NCBI GenBank assembly: GCA_900754525.1
Contig: CAAEDE010000047.1
Location: 1 to 34,210, forward strand
Length of the DNA: 34,210 nucleotides
Direction: 5' to 3'
Source of the DNA: an uncultured Collinsella sp.
Lineage (GTDB): Bacteria > Actinomycetota > Coriobacteriia > Coriobacteriales > Coriobacteriaceae
Of this stretch, positions 1 through 7,624 are shown piece by piece. Position numbers and translations under genes: made by a program. The notes under the pieces were generated by a model. That model was not told where the DNA came from and did not search any database. It was given only the letters and a program-made list of their open reading frames with translations. Numbering within the stretch: the stretch's first letter is position 1; each line of letters begins with the position of its first letter.

Positions 1-54
1 AGCGCTTCCCTGACACGGAAGAGGTCAGAAGTTCAAATCTTCTAACGCCCACCA
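1..54 (+). tRNA. tRNA-Val (GAC anticodon), 3' part only
   Basis: The window opens inside a tRNA. The anticodon arm CTTCC/GGAAG encloses the seven-base loop CTGACAC, so the anticodon is GAC (valine). It is followed by a T arm AGAAG-TTCAAAT-CTTCT, the 3' acceptor strand, an A discriminator and an encoded CCA ending at 54. The D arm and 5' acceptor strand lie before the window. Encoded CCA tails are normal in Actinobacteria. tRNA 3' ends are common integration sites, but no integrase is seen next to this one. Confidence 0.9.
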
Positions 55-62
55 AATGTTCG

Positions 63-98
63 CAGCTCAGAGGCTATGTCCTCTGAGCTGTTTTGTTT
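63..98 (+). terminator. Rho-independent terminator of the tRNA unit
   Basis: A perfect 10-bp stem, CAGCTCAGAG with CTCTGAGCTG (63-72 and 81-90), is followed by a T-rich run TTTTGTTTT. It lies 8 bases after the tRNA CCA end and should end the tRNA transcript. Confidence 0.9.
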
Positions 99-99
99 T

Positions 100-393
100 G
101 CTACCAAGCACGCCGTCAAATATGCCAGCAAATATTGATCCAAGGTCCCCGTAGAGGTGCCGGCAGGTTGCATACGTCCTGGCCGACCGTGACCGCAACA
201 TGTTGGTCAAGCATAATCTTTTGGATTCTTTTGGCGTGAGCGGCTTGGTTTTGGTAGGATTTGTCAGCGGCTTGACTAAGGGGGTTTTATAACTGCCATG
301 CAGGTAGCCGTGTTGGTAACGTTTTACCGACTTGCCAAGAACCCCTCATAATTAATGCGTCTGCAAAATGACTAATTGCTTTGACCTGCTGAA
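100..393. other. Noncoding stretch with a branched hairpin at 281-345
   Basis: No convincing gene is seen between the tRNA terminator and the nrdD promoter. The only structure noted is a possible three-way junction: outer stem GGGGTTT with GAACCCC (281-287 and 339-345), a short CTGC/GCAG hairpin (293-303) and an 8-bp hairpin GTTGGTAA/TTACCGAC (312-331). It lies upstream of the predicted nrdD start point, so it is probably not part of that leader. Short open frames here lack ribosome sites. Confidence 0.4.
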
Positions 394-441
394 ACACTAT
401 ATGTTGTGTTTGACCTAAAAAAAGAATACAGGATATAGATG
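394..441 (+). promoter_or_regulatory. Tandem NrdR boxes over the nrdD promoter
   Basis: Box 1 (394-409, ACACTATATGTTGTGT) matches the known NrdR box acaCwAtATaTwGtgt at all but one position. Box 2 (426-441, ATACAGGATATAGATG) is weaker, about 10 of 16. Their centres are 32 bp apart, the three-turn spacing typical of NrdR site pairs. A sigma70-like promoter lies among them: TTGACC at 410-415 and TATAGA at 434-439 with an 18-bp spacer, so bound NrdR would cover it. NrdR represses ribonucleotide reductase genes when dATP is plentiful. The boxes are visible; repression is inferred from the family. Confidence 0.75.
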
Positions 442-445
442 CCTC

Positions 446-665
446 TTTGTCGTATGATAGATGGCGGACAGAGAACGAGGACCTTATTCGCCCCATTTGG
501 ATGGATCTTCGAGCCCCTTGATTGGCTGCGAGGATTGTCCGCATGAGGGCCTATGGTTTTCGAAAACACAGATTGCGCGACGGCGCCGCAAGACAGGGGC
601 AAGCCCTGCCGGGCATCGTTTGGCTCTGAAGCGCAATACGATTTCGACGCGAAAGAGGCAAGAGG
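446..665 (+). other. Long untranslated leader of nrdD
   Basis: About 220 bases separate the predicted start point from the nrdD start codon. The stretch holds a short CAGGG/CCCTG hairpin near 592-606 but no riboswitch I recognise. An 81-codon open frame starting at 461 runs into nrdD in another frame. It has no SD and no family resemblance, so it is not called as a gene. Confidence 0.4.
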
Positions 666-2888
666 ATGAAGATCATCAAGCGCAGCGGCACCGAGGTTGT
701 CTTTGACATCGATAAGATTGTCAATGCCATCCGCGCCGCAAACTTGGAGGTCGAGGAGAGCTCTCGTCTTACCGACCGCCAGGTGGTTTACGCGGCACAA
801 AACGTCGCCGAGGCATGCGAGAACGCGGGCCACACCGTGTCGGTCGAGGAGATTCAGGATCTGGTCGAGGACGAGATTATGCGTCTCGACTGCTACGAGG
901 TCGCTCGCCATTACATCATCTATCGCTATGTTCAGAGCCTGAAGCGCCAGAAGAACACGACCGACGACAAGATTCTGTCGCTGATTGAGTGCAACAACGA
1001 AGAGGTCAAGCAGGAGAACTCCAACAAGAACCCGACCGTCAATTCCGTTCAGCGTGACTACATGGCCGGCGAGATCTCCAAGGACCTGACCCAGCGTGTG
1101 CTGCTGCCCCAGGAGATTGTGGATGCTCACAATGAGGGTCTGATTCACTTCCATGATTCGGACTACTTTGCCCAGCACATGCATAACTGCGACCTGGTGA
1201 ACCTGGAGGATATGCTCCAGAACGGTACTGTTATTTCGGGCACGCTGATCGAGAAGCCGCACAGCTTCTCGACTGCCTGCAACATCGCGACGCAGATCAT
1301 CGCTCAGGTTGCTTCCTCCCAGTACGGTGGCCAGTCGATTTCGCTGACCCATCTTGCCCCGTTCGTCGAGGTGAGCCGTCAAAAGATTCGCGGCGAGGTC
1401 GCCCGCGAGCTCGAGGAGCTCGGCGTTTCCGCATCTCCCGAAAAGGTCCGCGAGGTTGTTGAGGACCGCCTGCGTGACGAGATCCGTCGCGGCGTTCAGA
1501 CGATTCAGTATCAGGTCGTGACCCTTATGACCACGAATGGCCAGGCGCCGTTCGTGACGGTCTTTATGTATCTCAATGAGGCCCGTACGCCCCAGGAGAA
1601 GCATGACCTTGCCATGATTGTGGAGGAGACGCTTCGTCAGCGCTATGAGGGCGTTAAGAACGAAGCCGGCGTGTGGATCACCCCGGCGTTCCCCAAGCTC
1701 ATCTACGTGCTCGAGGACGATAACGTTCACGAGGATTCCCCGTACTTCTACCTGACTCAGCTGGCTGCGAAGTGCACCGCCAAGCGCATGGTGCCCGACT
1801 ACATCTCCGAGAAGAAGATGCGCGAGCTCAAGCTGTCGAAGGGCGAGACCGCGGGCAACGGCGACTGCTATACCTGCATGGGTTGCCGCAGCTTCCTGAC
1901 GCCCGACCGCTCCGGTAACGGATTTAACAACGTGGCCAACGCGCTGAACTATGACCCGAACAAGCCCAAGTACTACGGTCGCTTTAACCAGGGCGTTGTG
2001 ACCATCAACCTGCCCGATGTCGCGCTGAGCTCGCATCAGGACATGGATAAGTTCTGGAAGATCTTCGACGAGCGCCTTGAGCTGTGCCACCGTGCCCTGC
2101 TGTGCCGTCATGAGCGCCTGATGGGTACGCTTTCTGACGCCGCACCGATTCTGTGGCAGTACGGCGCCCTCGCTCGTCTGAAGAAGGGTGAGACGATCGA
2201 CAAGCTGCTCGTGGGCGGATACTCCACCATTAGTTTGGGTTATGCCGGCCTGTATGAGTGCGTCAAGTACATGACGGGCCACAGCCACACCGAGAAGGAG
2301 GGCACGCCCTTTGCCATGGCCGTCATGCAGCGCATGAACGACAAGTGCGCCGAGTGGAAGGCCGAAAGCGATATTGACTTCTCGCTGTACGGTACCCCGC
2401 TTGAGTCGACGACCTACAAGTTCGCCAAGTGCCTGCAGCGTCGTTTTGGCATCATCCCGGGCGTGACGGACAAGGGCTACATCACCAATAGCTACCACGT
2501 CCACGTGTCCGAGGAGATCGACGCATTCGACAAGCTCAAGTTCGAGGGTATGTTCCAGCAGCTTTCGCCGGGCGGTGCCATCTCCTACGTCGAGGTTCCC
2601 AACATGCAGGACAACCTCAAGGCTGTCATTCGCGTGATGCAGTACATCTACGACAACATCATGTACGCCGAGCTCAACACCAAGAGCGACTACTGCCAGG
2701 TGTGCGGCTACGACGGTGAGATCAAGATTGTCGAGGATGACGGCAAGCTGGTGTGGGAGTGCCCCAACTGCGGCAACCGCGATCAGGAGAAGATGAACGT
2801 CGCCCGTCGTACGTGCGGCTACATCGGTACCCAATTCTGGAATCAGGGCCGAACCGAGGAGATCCGCGACCGCGTGCTGCATCTCTAA
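666..2888 (+). CDS. nrdD: Anaerobic (class III) ribonucleoside-triphosphate reductase
   Basis: 740 residues. Reduces ribonucleoside triphosphates to deoxy forms with a glycyl radical in oxygen-free cytoplasm. An ATP-cone (about residues 1-90, starting MKIIKRSGTEVVFDIDKI) carries the dATP/ATP allosteric site. The catalytic barrel follows, with candidate active-site cysteines at C205 and in the C401-C407 cluster CYTCMGC. Near the C terminus a zinc site is formed by C677, C680, C699 and C702. The radical loop RRTCGYIG places the glycyl radical at G718. Length fits the family. The ATG follows an AGAGG-type SD. The partner activase nrdG lies downstream after 427 noncoding bases, an unusually large gap holding two big hairpins. 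Expression is probably controlled by NrdR. Confidence 0.97.
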   Translation: MKIIKRSGTEVVFDIDKIVNAIRAANLEVEESSRLTDRQVVYAAQNVAEACENAGHTVSVEEIQDLVEDEIMRLDCYEVARHYIIYRYVQSLKRQKNTTDDKILSLIECNNEEVKQENSNKNPTVNSVQRDYMAGEISKDLTQRVLLPQEIVDAHNEGLIHFHDSDYFAQHMHNCDLVNLEDMLQNGTVISGTLIEKPHSFSTACNIATQIIAQVASSQYGGQSISLTHLAPFVEVSRQKIRGEVARELEELGVSASPEKVREVVEDRLRDEIRRGVQTIQYQVVTLMTTNGQAPFVTVFMYLNEARTPQEKHDLAMIVEETLRQRYEGVKNEAGVWITPAFPKLIYVLEDDNVHEDSPYFYLTQLAAKCTAKRMVPDYISEKKMRELKLSKGETAGNGDCYTCMGCRSFLTPDRSGNGFNNVANALNYDPNKPKYYGRFNQGVVTINLPDVALSSHQDMDKFWKIFDERLELCHRALLCRHERLMGTLSDAAPILWQYGALARLKKGETIDKLLVGGYSTISLGYAGLYECVKYMTGHSHTEKEGTPFAMAVMQRMNDKCAEWKAESDIDFSLYGTPLESTTYKFAKCLQRRFGIIPGVTDKGYITNSYHVHVSEEIDAFDKLKFEGMFQQLSPGGAISYVEVPNMQDNLKAVIRVMQYIYDNIMYAELNTKSDYCQVCGYDGEIKIVEDDGKLVWECPNCGNRDQEKMNVARRTCGYIGTQFWNQGRTEEIRDRVLHL

Positions 2889-2899
2889 TACCGCTCCGG

Positions 2900-3038
2900 G
2901 GCTGAGCCGGGAGGGCCGCTTGGGCATTTGCTCGCTATTTCGGACAGTCCTGCGCAAGACGAAGGCCACATTAAGTGGCCTTCTTTGCGTGCGGAACTCA
3001 TATCGAGCAAAAGCCCAAGCGGCCCTCTCGGCTCAGCC
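2900..3038. repeat. Large imperfect palindrome with nested terminator hairpin
   Basis: Two 39-base arms (2900-2938 and 3000-3038) are inverted copies with 3 mismatches and enclose a second hairpin at 2961-2983. The outer arms encode KRPSRLS in one frame on either strand, so both strands carry similar short open frames. These are by-products of the symmetry, not genes. The total fold spans about 139 bases directly after nrdD. It may be a mobile intergenic repeat that also serves as a transcription terminator. Confidence 0.7.
2961..2989. terminator. Terminator hairpin after nrdD
   Basis: The stem GAAGGCCAC/GTGGCCTTC (2961-2969 and 2975-2983) has the loop ATTAA and is followed by TTTG. It sits at the centre of the large palindrome and is near-symmetric, so it may act on both strands. 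It would reduce read-through from nrdD into nrdG. Confidence 0.6.
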
Positions 3039-3103
3039 AAGTTGACGTAGCTGAGATGCGGCATGCGGTCTGCTCACTCCTCGAAGTTCTAAGCGGAAAT
3101 GAG

Positions 3104-3151
3104 TTGACTTGCAACAACGCTTTGCTTGCGATGGCGGTTGAGTTGCAACAA
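3104..3151 (+). repeat. Pair of 14-bp direct repeats upstream of nrdG
   Basis: TTGACTTGCAACAA (3104-3117) and TTGAGTTGCAACAA (3138-3151) differ at one base and lie 34 bp apart. Each contains the near-palindromic core TTGCAA. A possible -10, TATACT, lies at 3175-3180. A regulator site pair for nrdG is possible, but no regulator can be named. Confidence 0.4.
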
Positions 3152-3216
3152 GGTTTTTATTGGACCTCGAACCCTATACTCGATGTTCTCTTCGTTCATT
3201 GAGTTACCCTTTGCAT

Positions 3217-3300
3217 GAGGCCGGGACATATCGTCCCGCCCGCAGTTTCGCAGGCCGAAGGCCGAGAATGTTTGAGGACGGGATGATATGTCCCGGCCTC
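3217..3300. repeat. 22-bp-armed hairpin in the nrdG leader
   Basis: The arms at 3217-3238 and 3279-3300 are complementary over 22 bases with a single G-T wobble and enclose 40 bases. The right arm ends only 15 bases before the nrdG start, next to its SD (GGAGAG). The hairpin could affect nrdG translation or RNA stability. No T run follows, so it is not a classic terminator. Confidence 0.65.
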
Positions 3301-3315
3301 CCGGGAGAGTTACTT

Positions 3316-3897
3316 ATGAACTACGCGAACATTAAGTATTTCGACATTGCTGATGGGGAGGGCGTTCGTACTTCTCTGTTTGTGAGCGGGTGCCGTCGCG
3401 GGTGCAAGAATTGCTTTAATTCTGTCGCGTGGGACTTTGCCGCGGGCGAGCCGTTCGATCGTGCCGTCGAGGACAAGATTATCGAGAGCCTCGATCATCC
3501 CTTTATTGACGGCCTGACGATTCTGGGCGGCGAGCCTATGGAGCCCGAGAATCAGGCGGGGCTTGTTGACTTTATCGAACGCGTGCGTGCGGCCTATCCT
3601 GCGGGGTCGGGCAAGACCATTTGGTGCTTTACCGGTGACGTGCTCGAGGAGCTTATGCCGGGTGGCCGTCATCATACCGAGGTGACGGACCGTATCCTGG
3701 CCTGCCTCGACATGTTGGTGGACGGCCCGTTCGTTCAGGATCTGTACGATATCTCGTTGCGCTTTAGGGGCTCGAGCAATCAGCGCGTGATCGACATGAA
3801 CGCCACGCGCGCTCGTGCTGCACGTGAGAACGTTGGGCTTTGCGACGCCGTGGAGCTTTGGCGGGACGATCCGGTCTATTCGACCCATACTATGTAG
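3316..3897 (+). CDS. nrdG: Anaerobic ribonucleotide reductase activating protein
   Basis: 193 residues. A radical-SAM activase that installs the glycyl radical on NrdD. The cluster motif C26-x3-C30-x2-C33 (SGCRRGCKNCFN) binds the 4Fe-4S cluster, and ILGGEPM is the SAM-binding glycine motif. The open frame extends 52 codons further upstream, but that part is the noncoding hairpin. The ATG at 3316 follows GGAGAG and matches the usual MNY... start of the family. folE begins 66 bases downstream, so nrdG and the pterin genes may share a transcript. Confidence 0.95.
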   Translation: MNYANIKYFDIADGEGVRTSLFVSGCRRGCKNCFNSVAWDFAAGEPFDRAVEDKIIESLDHPFIDGLTILGGEPMEPENQAGLVDFIERVRAAYPAGSGKTIWCFTGDVLEELMPGGRHHTEVTDRILACLDMLVDGPFVQDLYDISLRFRGSSNQRVIDMNATRARAARENVGLCDAVELWRDDPVYSTHTM

Positions 3898-3963
3898 CTT
3901 GTGGCCGATGCCGGAGGGCGTGGTACCATAGCGCGAACGCAAAATCGGAAAAGTGAGGCCCAG

Positions 3964-4521
3964 ATGGTCGATCAGGAAAAAGTCGAGGCCGCCATTAAGC
4001 TGTTGCTTGAGGGCATAGGCGAGGACCCAACTCGTGAGGGCCTGCTGGAGACCCCGGCGCGCGTTGCCCGTATGTATGGTGAGATCGCCGGCGGTATGGA
4101 CCAGAGTGCCGAGGAGCACCTGTCCAAAACCTTTGCCGTCGCTTCGAACGATTTGGTTATCGAGCGCGACATCACGTTCTACTCGCTGTGCGAGCACCAT
4201 CTGCTGCCGTTTTATGGCAAGGCCGCCATTGGCTATATCCCTAACGGTCGGGTGGCTGGGCTTTCCAAACTCGCCCGCACGGTTGAGGTTTATGCCCGCC
4301 GTCTGCAGCTGCAGGAGCAGCTGTGTGCGCAGGTTGCCGACGCTCTCATGGATTATCTCGCTCCCCAGGGAGCGATTGTGCTCATGGAAGCCGAGCATAT
4401 GTGCATGACCATGCGCGGCGTGCAAAAGCCCGGTACCAAGACCGTGACGCTCGCTCGCCGCGGCGTCTTTGAGACTGATCCCGCGCTCGAGGAGCGGTTC
4501 TTTAGGATGCTGGGCCGTTAG
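3964..4521 (+). CDS. folE: GTP cyclohydrolase I
   Basis: 185 residues. Converts GTP to 7,8-dihydroneopterin triphosphate, the first step of folate synthesis. The zinc ligands are visible: C76 and H79 in CEHHLLPF, and C147 in EHMCMTMRGVQKPG. Length is normal for a bacterial enzyme. The frame is open 21 codons further upstream, but the start at 3964 has a GTGAGG SD and begins with the family's usual helix (VEAAIKLLLEGIGEDPTREGL). The next gene starts 1 base after its stop, so the two are probably translationally coupled. Confidence 0.96.
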   Translation: MVDQEKVEAAIKLLLEGIGEDPTREGLLETPARVARMYGEIAGGMDQSAEEHLSKTFAVASNDLVIERDITFYSLCEHHLLPFYGKAAIGYIPNGRVAGLSKLARTVEVYARRLQLQEQLCAQVADALMDYLAPQGAIVLMEAEHMCMTMRGVQKPGTKTVTLARRGVFETDPALEERFFRMLGR

Positions 4522-4522
4522 C

Positions 4523-5104
4523 ATGAGGGTCGTCAACGACTTTACATCGAAGACCGATGAGGGGACGTCGCGTCGCGGCTTTATGGCTTCGGGCTTGGCT
4601 CCCTTTGGTGCCATGCCTCGCATTGATTACATTTGCGCCAACGGGCTGTTCCGGCGGCACCTGGGTAACATTGCACAGTTGGAATCGGGGCGCATCTTCT
4701 GCCGCCACGGTATTGACCATCTTCTCGATGTCGCTCGCATTATGTGGATCAAGAATCTCGAGGAACAGCTCGAATTTGACCGTGAGGTCATCTACGCCAC
4801 GGCACTTCTTCACGATATCGGCAAAGATGAACAGTATGAATCGGGTATATCCCATGATGTTGCAAGCGAACGCGTCGCTGATGCGATTCTCGGCGGCATG
4901 CCCGATGATGTGGCGTTTGAGCCGGCCGATGCCGCAGCCATTAAGACGGCCATTCTGGGCCATCGAAAGCTGCGTGTGAACAGCCAACCGCTTGAGCGTC
5001 TGCTCTATGCAGCCGACAAAGCGTCGCGCGCCTGCTTTGCATGCCCCGCGCGCAATGCTTGCAACTGGAGCGATGATAAAAAGAACCTGTCGATTCGCGT
5101 GTAG
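4523..5104 (+). CDS. HD-domain phosphohydrolase in the folate cluster
   Basis: 193 residues. Metal-dependent HD-superfamily hydrolase: H62/H66 in RHGIDHLLDVAR, H97-D98 in LLHDIGKDEQYE, and D165 in YAADKAS form the expected site. A C-terminal cysteine motif (C171, C174, C180, followed by W182) resembles a structural zinc knuckle. The start, chosen 1 base after the folE stop, argues for coupled translation. Wedged between folE and folB, it could remove phosphates from dihydroneopterin triphosphate, a step whose enzyme is unknown in many bacteria. HD class is clear; the substrate is inference from position. A nucleotide phosphatase (YfbR/YqeK-like) is the main alternative. Confidence 0.85.
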   Translation: MRVVNDFTSKTDEGTSRRGFMASGLAPFGAMPRIDYICANGLFRRHLGNIAQLESGRIFCRHGIDHLLDVARIMWIKNLEEQLEFDREVIYATALLHDIGKDEQYESGISHDVASERVADAILGGMPDDVAFEPADAAAIKTAILGHRKLRVNSQPLERLLYAADKASRACFACPARNACNWSDDKKNLSIRV

Positions 5105-5147
5105 TTAGTTTACGCGGTCGGGGTTCTAAACGAAGGAGACGATCGCG

Positions 5148-5633
5148 ATGAGCAACAAGAAACTGCCCGAGAATGCAACCAAGACTGAAGGCGCCGAGCT
5201 CGCCCGCCGTGGAAGGGGCGATATATCCACCGCAACGGCGGTGCCCCACGTGAGTTATGACGATCTGCGCCATGCTGACCGCATTACTATCGACGGTCTC
5301 GAGGTCTTTGCCAACCACGGCGTGTATCCCGAAGAGAATGCGCTGGGCCAGAAGTTCATCGTGTCCTTGGTGCTCTATGCCGACCTGCGTGCAGCGGGGG
5401 AGCACGATAACCTGGACGCTTCGATTGACTACGGCTCGGTGTGCCACGATGTCGATGGCTATCTGCGCGAGCATACGTTTAAACTCATCGAGGCGGCAGC
5501 CGAGGGTGTGGCCCAGATGCTGCTGCGTCGTTACCCCTTGCTGCTTGGCGTGCGTGTTAAGCTCGATAAGCCTTGGGCTCCCGTCGGTCTTCCCCTGGCA
5601 AGCTGCGGCGTCGAGATCGAGCGCGTGCGCTAA
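5148..5633 (+). CDS. folB: Dihydroneopterin aldolase
   Basis: 161 residues. Cleaves 7,8-dihydroneopterin to 6-hydroxymethyl-dihydropterin and glycolaldehyde. The aldolase domain starts near residue 44 (DRITIDGLEVFANHGVYPEE). E62/E63, Y95, E115 and K141 (KLDKPWAP) correspond to the usual substrate-binding and catalytic positions. The family is normally about 120 residues; this protein carries an extra N-terminal tail of about 43 charged residues with no recognised domain. The ATG has a strong AAGGAG SD, so the tail appears genuine. folK and folP are not in the window. The gene ends 6 bases from the convergent metallopeptidase gene with no clear terminator between them. Confidence 0.93.
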   Translation: MSNKKLPENATKTEGAELARRGRGDISTATAVPHVSYDDLRHADRITIDGLEVFANHGVYPEENALGQKFIVSLVLYADLRAAGEHDNLDASIDYGSVCHDVDGYLREHTFKLIEAAAEGVAQMLLRRYPLLLGVRVKLDKPWAPVGLPLASCGVEIERVR

Positions 5634-5639
5634 CCGGTT

Positions 5640-6416
5640 CTAATACGTCTCTATGGGCGGCTGCTTGAGCCGCTGCGATAGAGCTCTATTGTTGGGACAG
5701 TACGTGTCGAGCAGGGCGTGAAACCGCTGATTGTGGCTTGGCTCGAGCAGGTGGACGAGCTCGTGGGCGACAACCATGCCGAGACACTCGATGGGATAGG
5801 CGGCAAGTTCGCGTGCGATGCGAACGGCACCGGATTTGGGCGTGCATGAGCCCCAACGCGTTTTCATGCTACGTACGGAAACGCGGGAAACGGCGACACC
5901 CATTGCGATTTCGTACGCGCGTACCATATCGCGCAGCGCCGTGGTGACCTCGGATGCATAGAGTTGGTCGATGCGGGTTTGGAGCTCATCGGACGTCAGG
6001 CCGTCGAGGGTTGCGCGCCGCTTGGCCTGTGGGCGTTCGTTCGATTTGTCGGCACCTATAAAACTTGCGAAGGTGGCCTGCTTGGGCCGCGGTGCGGGTG
6101 ACTTAAAGTTGTGATCGAGCGCATCTTGTACCGTGATGGGCTTGCCCCAAAGTGCAATGATGGACGAGGGACTGAGTGACTCTCGCGCCGTCGCCTGACT
6201 TTGCTCACGCTGGGCAAGTCGGCTGATAGTCCAGGCGCTGTTGCGCTTCACAAACGCTTCGATACGCTCGCGGCTGGCGCCGAGCGGCGCGCTGGCGTGG
6301 ACCTCACCGCTCGATGTGACGCGTAGGTTGAAGTTCTTGACGCACTTTTTGGTAACGACGACGGGGATGGGCGTCCCATCCGGTCGGGGTACGGAAATCG
6401 TAAACTGCTGCGTCAA
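5640..6416 (-). CDS. YgjP-like zinc metallopeptidase
   Basis: 258 residues from the TTG at 6416. YgjP/DUF45 (SprT-related) family. The N-terminal part is the family's beta-rich region (VVTKKCVKNFNLRVTSSGEVHASAPLGAS). The C-terminal motif H218-E219-x2-H222 with H228 (HELVHLLEPSHNQRFHALL) is the zinc and catalytic site. The frame is open 21 codons further upstream, but that part falls in a 12-bp-stem hairpin. A GAAGGA SD lies 6 bases before the TTG, which decides the start. Cytoplasmic; physiological substrate unknown. Confidence 0.85.
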   Translation of the reverse strand: MTQQFTISVPRPDGTPIPVVVTKKCVKNFNLRVTSSGEVHASAPLGASRERIEAFVKRNSAWTISRLAQREQSQATARESLSPSSIIALWGKPITVQDALDHNFKSPAPRPKQATFASFIGADKSNERPQAKRRATLDGLTSDELQTRIDQLYASEVTTALRDMVRAYEIAMGVAVSRVSVRSMKTRWGSCTPKSGAVRIARELAAYPIECLGMVVAHELVHLLEPSHNQRFHALLDTYCPNNRALSQRLKQPPIETY

Positions 6417-6438
6417 AAGCGGTCCTTCAGATTGGGGA

Positions 6439-6474
6439 CGGGCCGGCATGTCGACCGTTCGGCATGCCGGCCCG
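6439..6474 (-). terminator. Hairpin after the dipeptidase gene
   Basis: A perfect 12-bp stem, CGGGCCGGCATG/CATGCCGGCCCG (6439-6450 and 6463-6474), has a 12-base loop. It lies between the two minus-strand genes, 16 bases past the dipeptidase stop. No T run follows, so termination may be partial. It may instead shield the upstream mRNA. Confidence 0.55.
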
Positions 6475-6490
6475 CTCAAGGGATGTGAAA

Positions 6491-7504
6491 TTAATAACGC
6501 TCAAAGAAGGCAAGCGCGTTGTCGCTGCAGAGCTTCTGCATCACAGTCTTGCCAAAGTGCTTGGAGAGCATGTTCTGGAACTCGGGCATCTTGCTGGCGT
6601 CGGAGAGGAAAGCGGGCACCGCGGCACCGTCCCAGTCGCCGCCGAGCGCGATGACATTTTCGCCACCCAGGTCAAGCCAGTGCTCGATATGTGCCGCCAG
6701 CTGGTCGAAGGTGACGTCTGCGGCTGTCTTGTCGGTTGCGTCGTTGGATAGGAACTCGCTGCAGTAGTTGAGGCCGACGATGCCACCCATGTCGCGAATG
6801 GTGCGGAACTGGTCGTCGGTAAGGTTGCGCTTAACGCCGCAAACTGCGCGGGAGTTGGAGTGGCTGGCGACGAAGGGGCGCGTGGCGTGGGCGACAACCT
6901 CGTCAAAGCACTCATCGTTGAGGTGGGAGACGTCGAGCACCATGCCGGCGTGCTCCATCTGCGTAAGCGCCTCGATGCCGGCGGCGGTGAGGCCGGCGTG
7001 GGTGTCGTGGCCGCTCGCGAGCGGTCCCTGCGCGTTCCAGCTGAGTGATGACATGAGTACGCCCAAGCTCTTGAGCACCTCGATCAGCGCGGGGTCCTCG
7101 GCAAAGAACGTGGCGTTTTCGATGGTGTGGATGCAGGCGACCTTGCCATCTTTGAGCGCAGGGCGAATGTCTGCCGCGCTGCGTACGTTGACCATGCGGT
7201 CGTGGTTGAGCATTGCCTGGCCGCTCATGTGCGCCATGATCTGCGCCTGGAAGCGCGCGGCGTGGGCGGTGGGAATCTCGTCGGGGACAAACGTGGCGAA
7301 GCACTGTGCCCACGGCGTGTTGCCGATCTTCGCGAGCGAGATGGCGCAGGCGTTACCCTCGATGAGGTCGAAATCTTGCGGATGCGTTTCGTCGCCGGGG
7401 AAATAACCGTCGGTGCCGGCGGTAAAGCGCAGGTCGAGATCGAGCGTGGCCCAGCCGATTCGGTCGGCGGTGTCGCAGTGTAGGTCAAATACGGGATATG
7501 CCAT
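6491..7504 (-). CDS. M19-family (membrane dipeptidase-like) dipeptidase
   Basis: 337 residues. Dinuclear-zinc amidohydrolase that splits dipeptides, including forms with a C-terminal D-residue. Metal ligands are visible in order: H9 and D11 (DLHCDTADR), E129 (HTIEN), H194 (DVSHLND), H215 (ASHSNSRAVC), with D290 (GGDWDGA) as the late acidic residue. There is no signal peptide, so it is cytoplasmic, as is usual for bacterial members. The start at 7504 has a GGAGG SD 4 bases away; the frame is open 10 codons further upstream. Confidence 0.93.
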   Translation of the reverse strand: MAYPVFDLHCDTADRIGWATLDLDLRFTAGTDGYFPGDETHPQDFDLIEGNACAISLAKIGNTPWAQCFATFVPDEIPTAHAARFQAQIMAHMSGQAMLNHDRMVNVRSAADIRPALKDGKVACIHTIENATFFAEDPALIEVLKSLGVLMSSLSWNAQGPLASGHDTHAGLTAAGIEALTQMEHAGMVLDVSHLNDECFDEVVAHATRPFVASHSNSRAVCGVKRNLTDDQFRTIRDMGGIVGLNYCSEFLSNDATDKTAADVTFDQLAAHIEHWLDLGGENVIALGGDWDGAAVPAFLSDASKMPEFQNMLSKHFGKTVMQKLCSDNALAFFERY

Positions 7505-7624
7505 GGTTCCTCCGGTTGCAGCGTTTCTTTGCAAACTGTCATTGAATTGTATGACTAGGGTATAGTTAGCGCCATATGTTCACGGCGGCCCGCGTTGTGC
7601 GCCGCCCTTATCACGGAGGTTACC

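Noticed and set aside
461..706. 81-codon frame in the nrdD leader
   Set aside because: No SD, overlaps the nrdD start in another frame, Arg-rich random composition. Possible leader peptide but unsupported.
372..2969. Minus-strand open frame of 865 codons opposite nrdD
   Set aside because: It mirrors the codon bias of nrdD, has a low-complexity Leu/Val/His/Gly composition without domains, and lacks an SD. Shadow frame.
2975..3202. 75-codon plus-strand frame after nrdD
   Set aside because: Begins inside the terminator stem, and its first third is encoded by the palindrome arm. No SD and no homology recognised.
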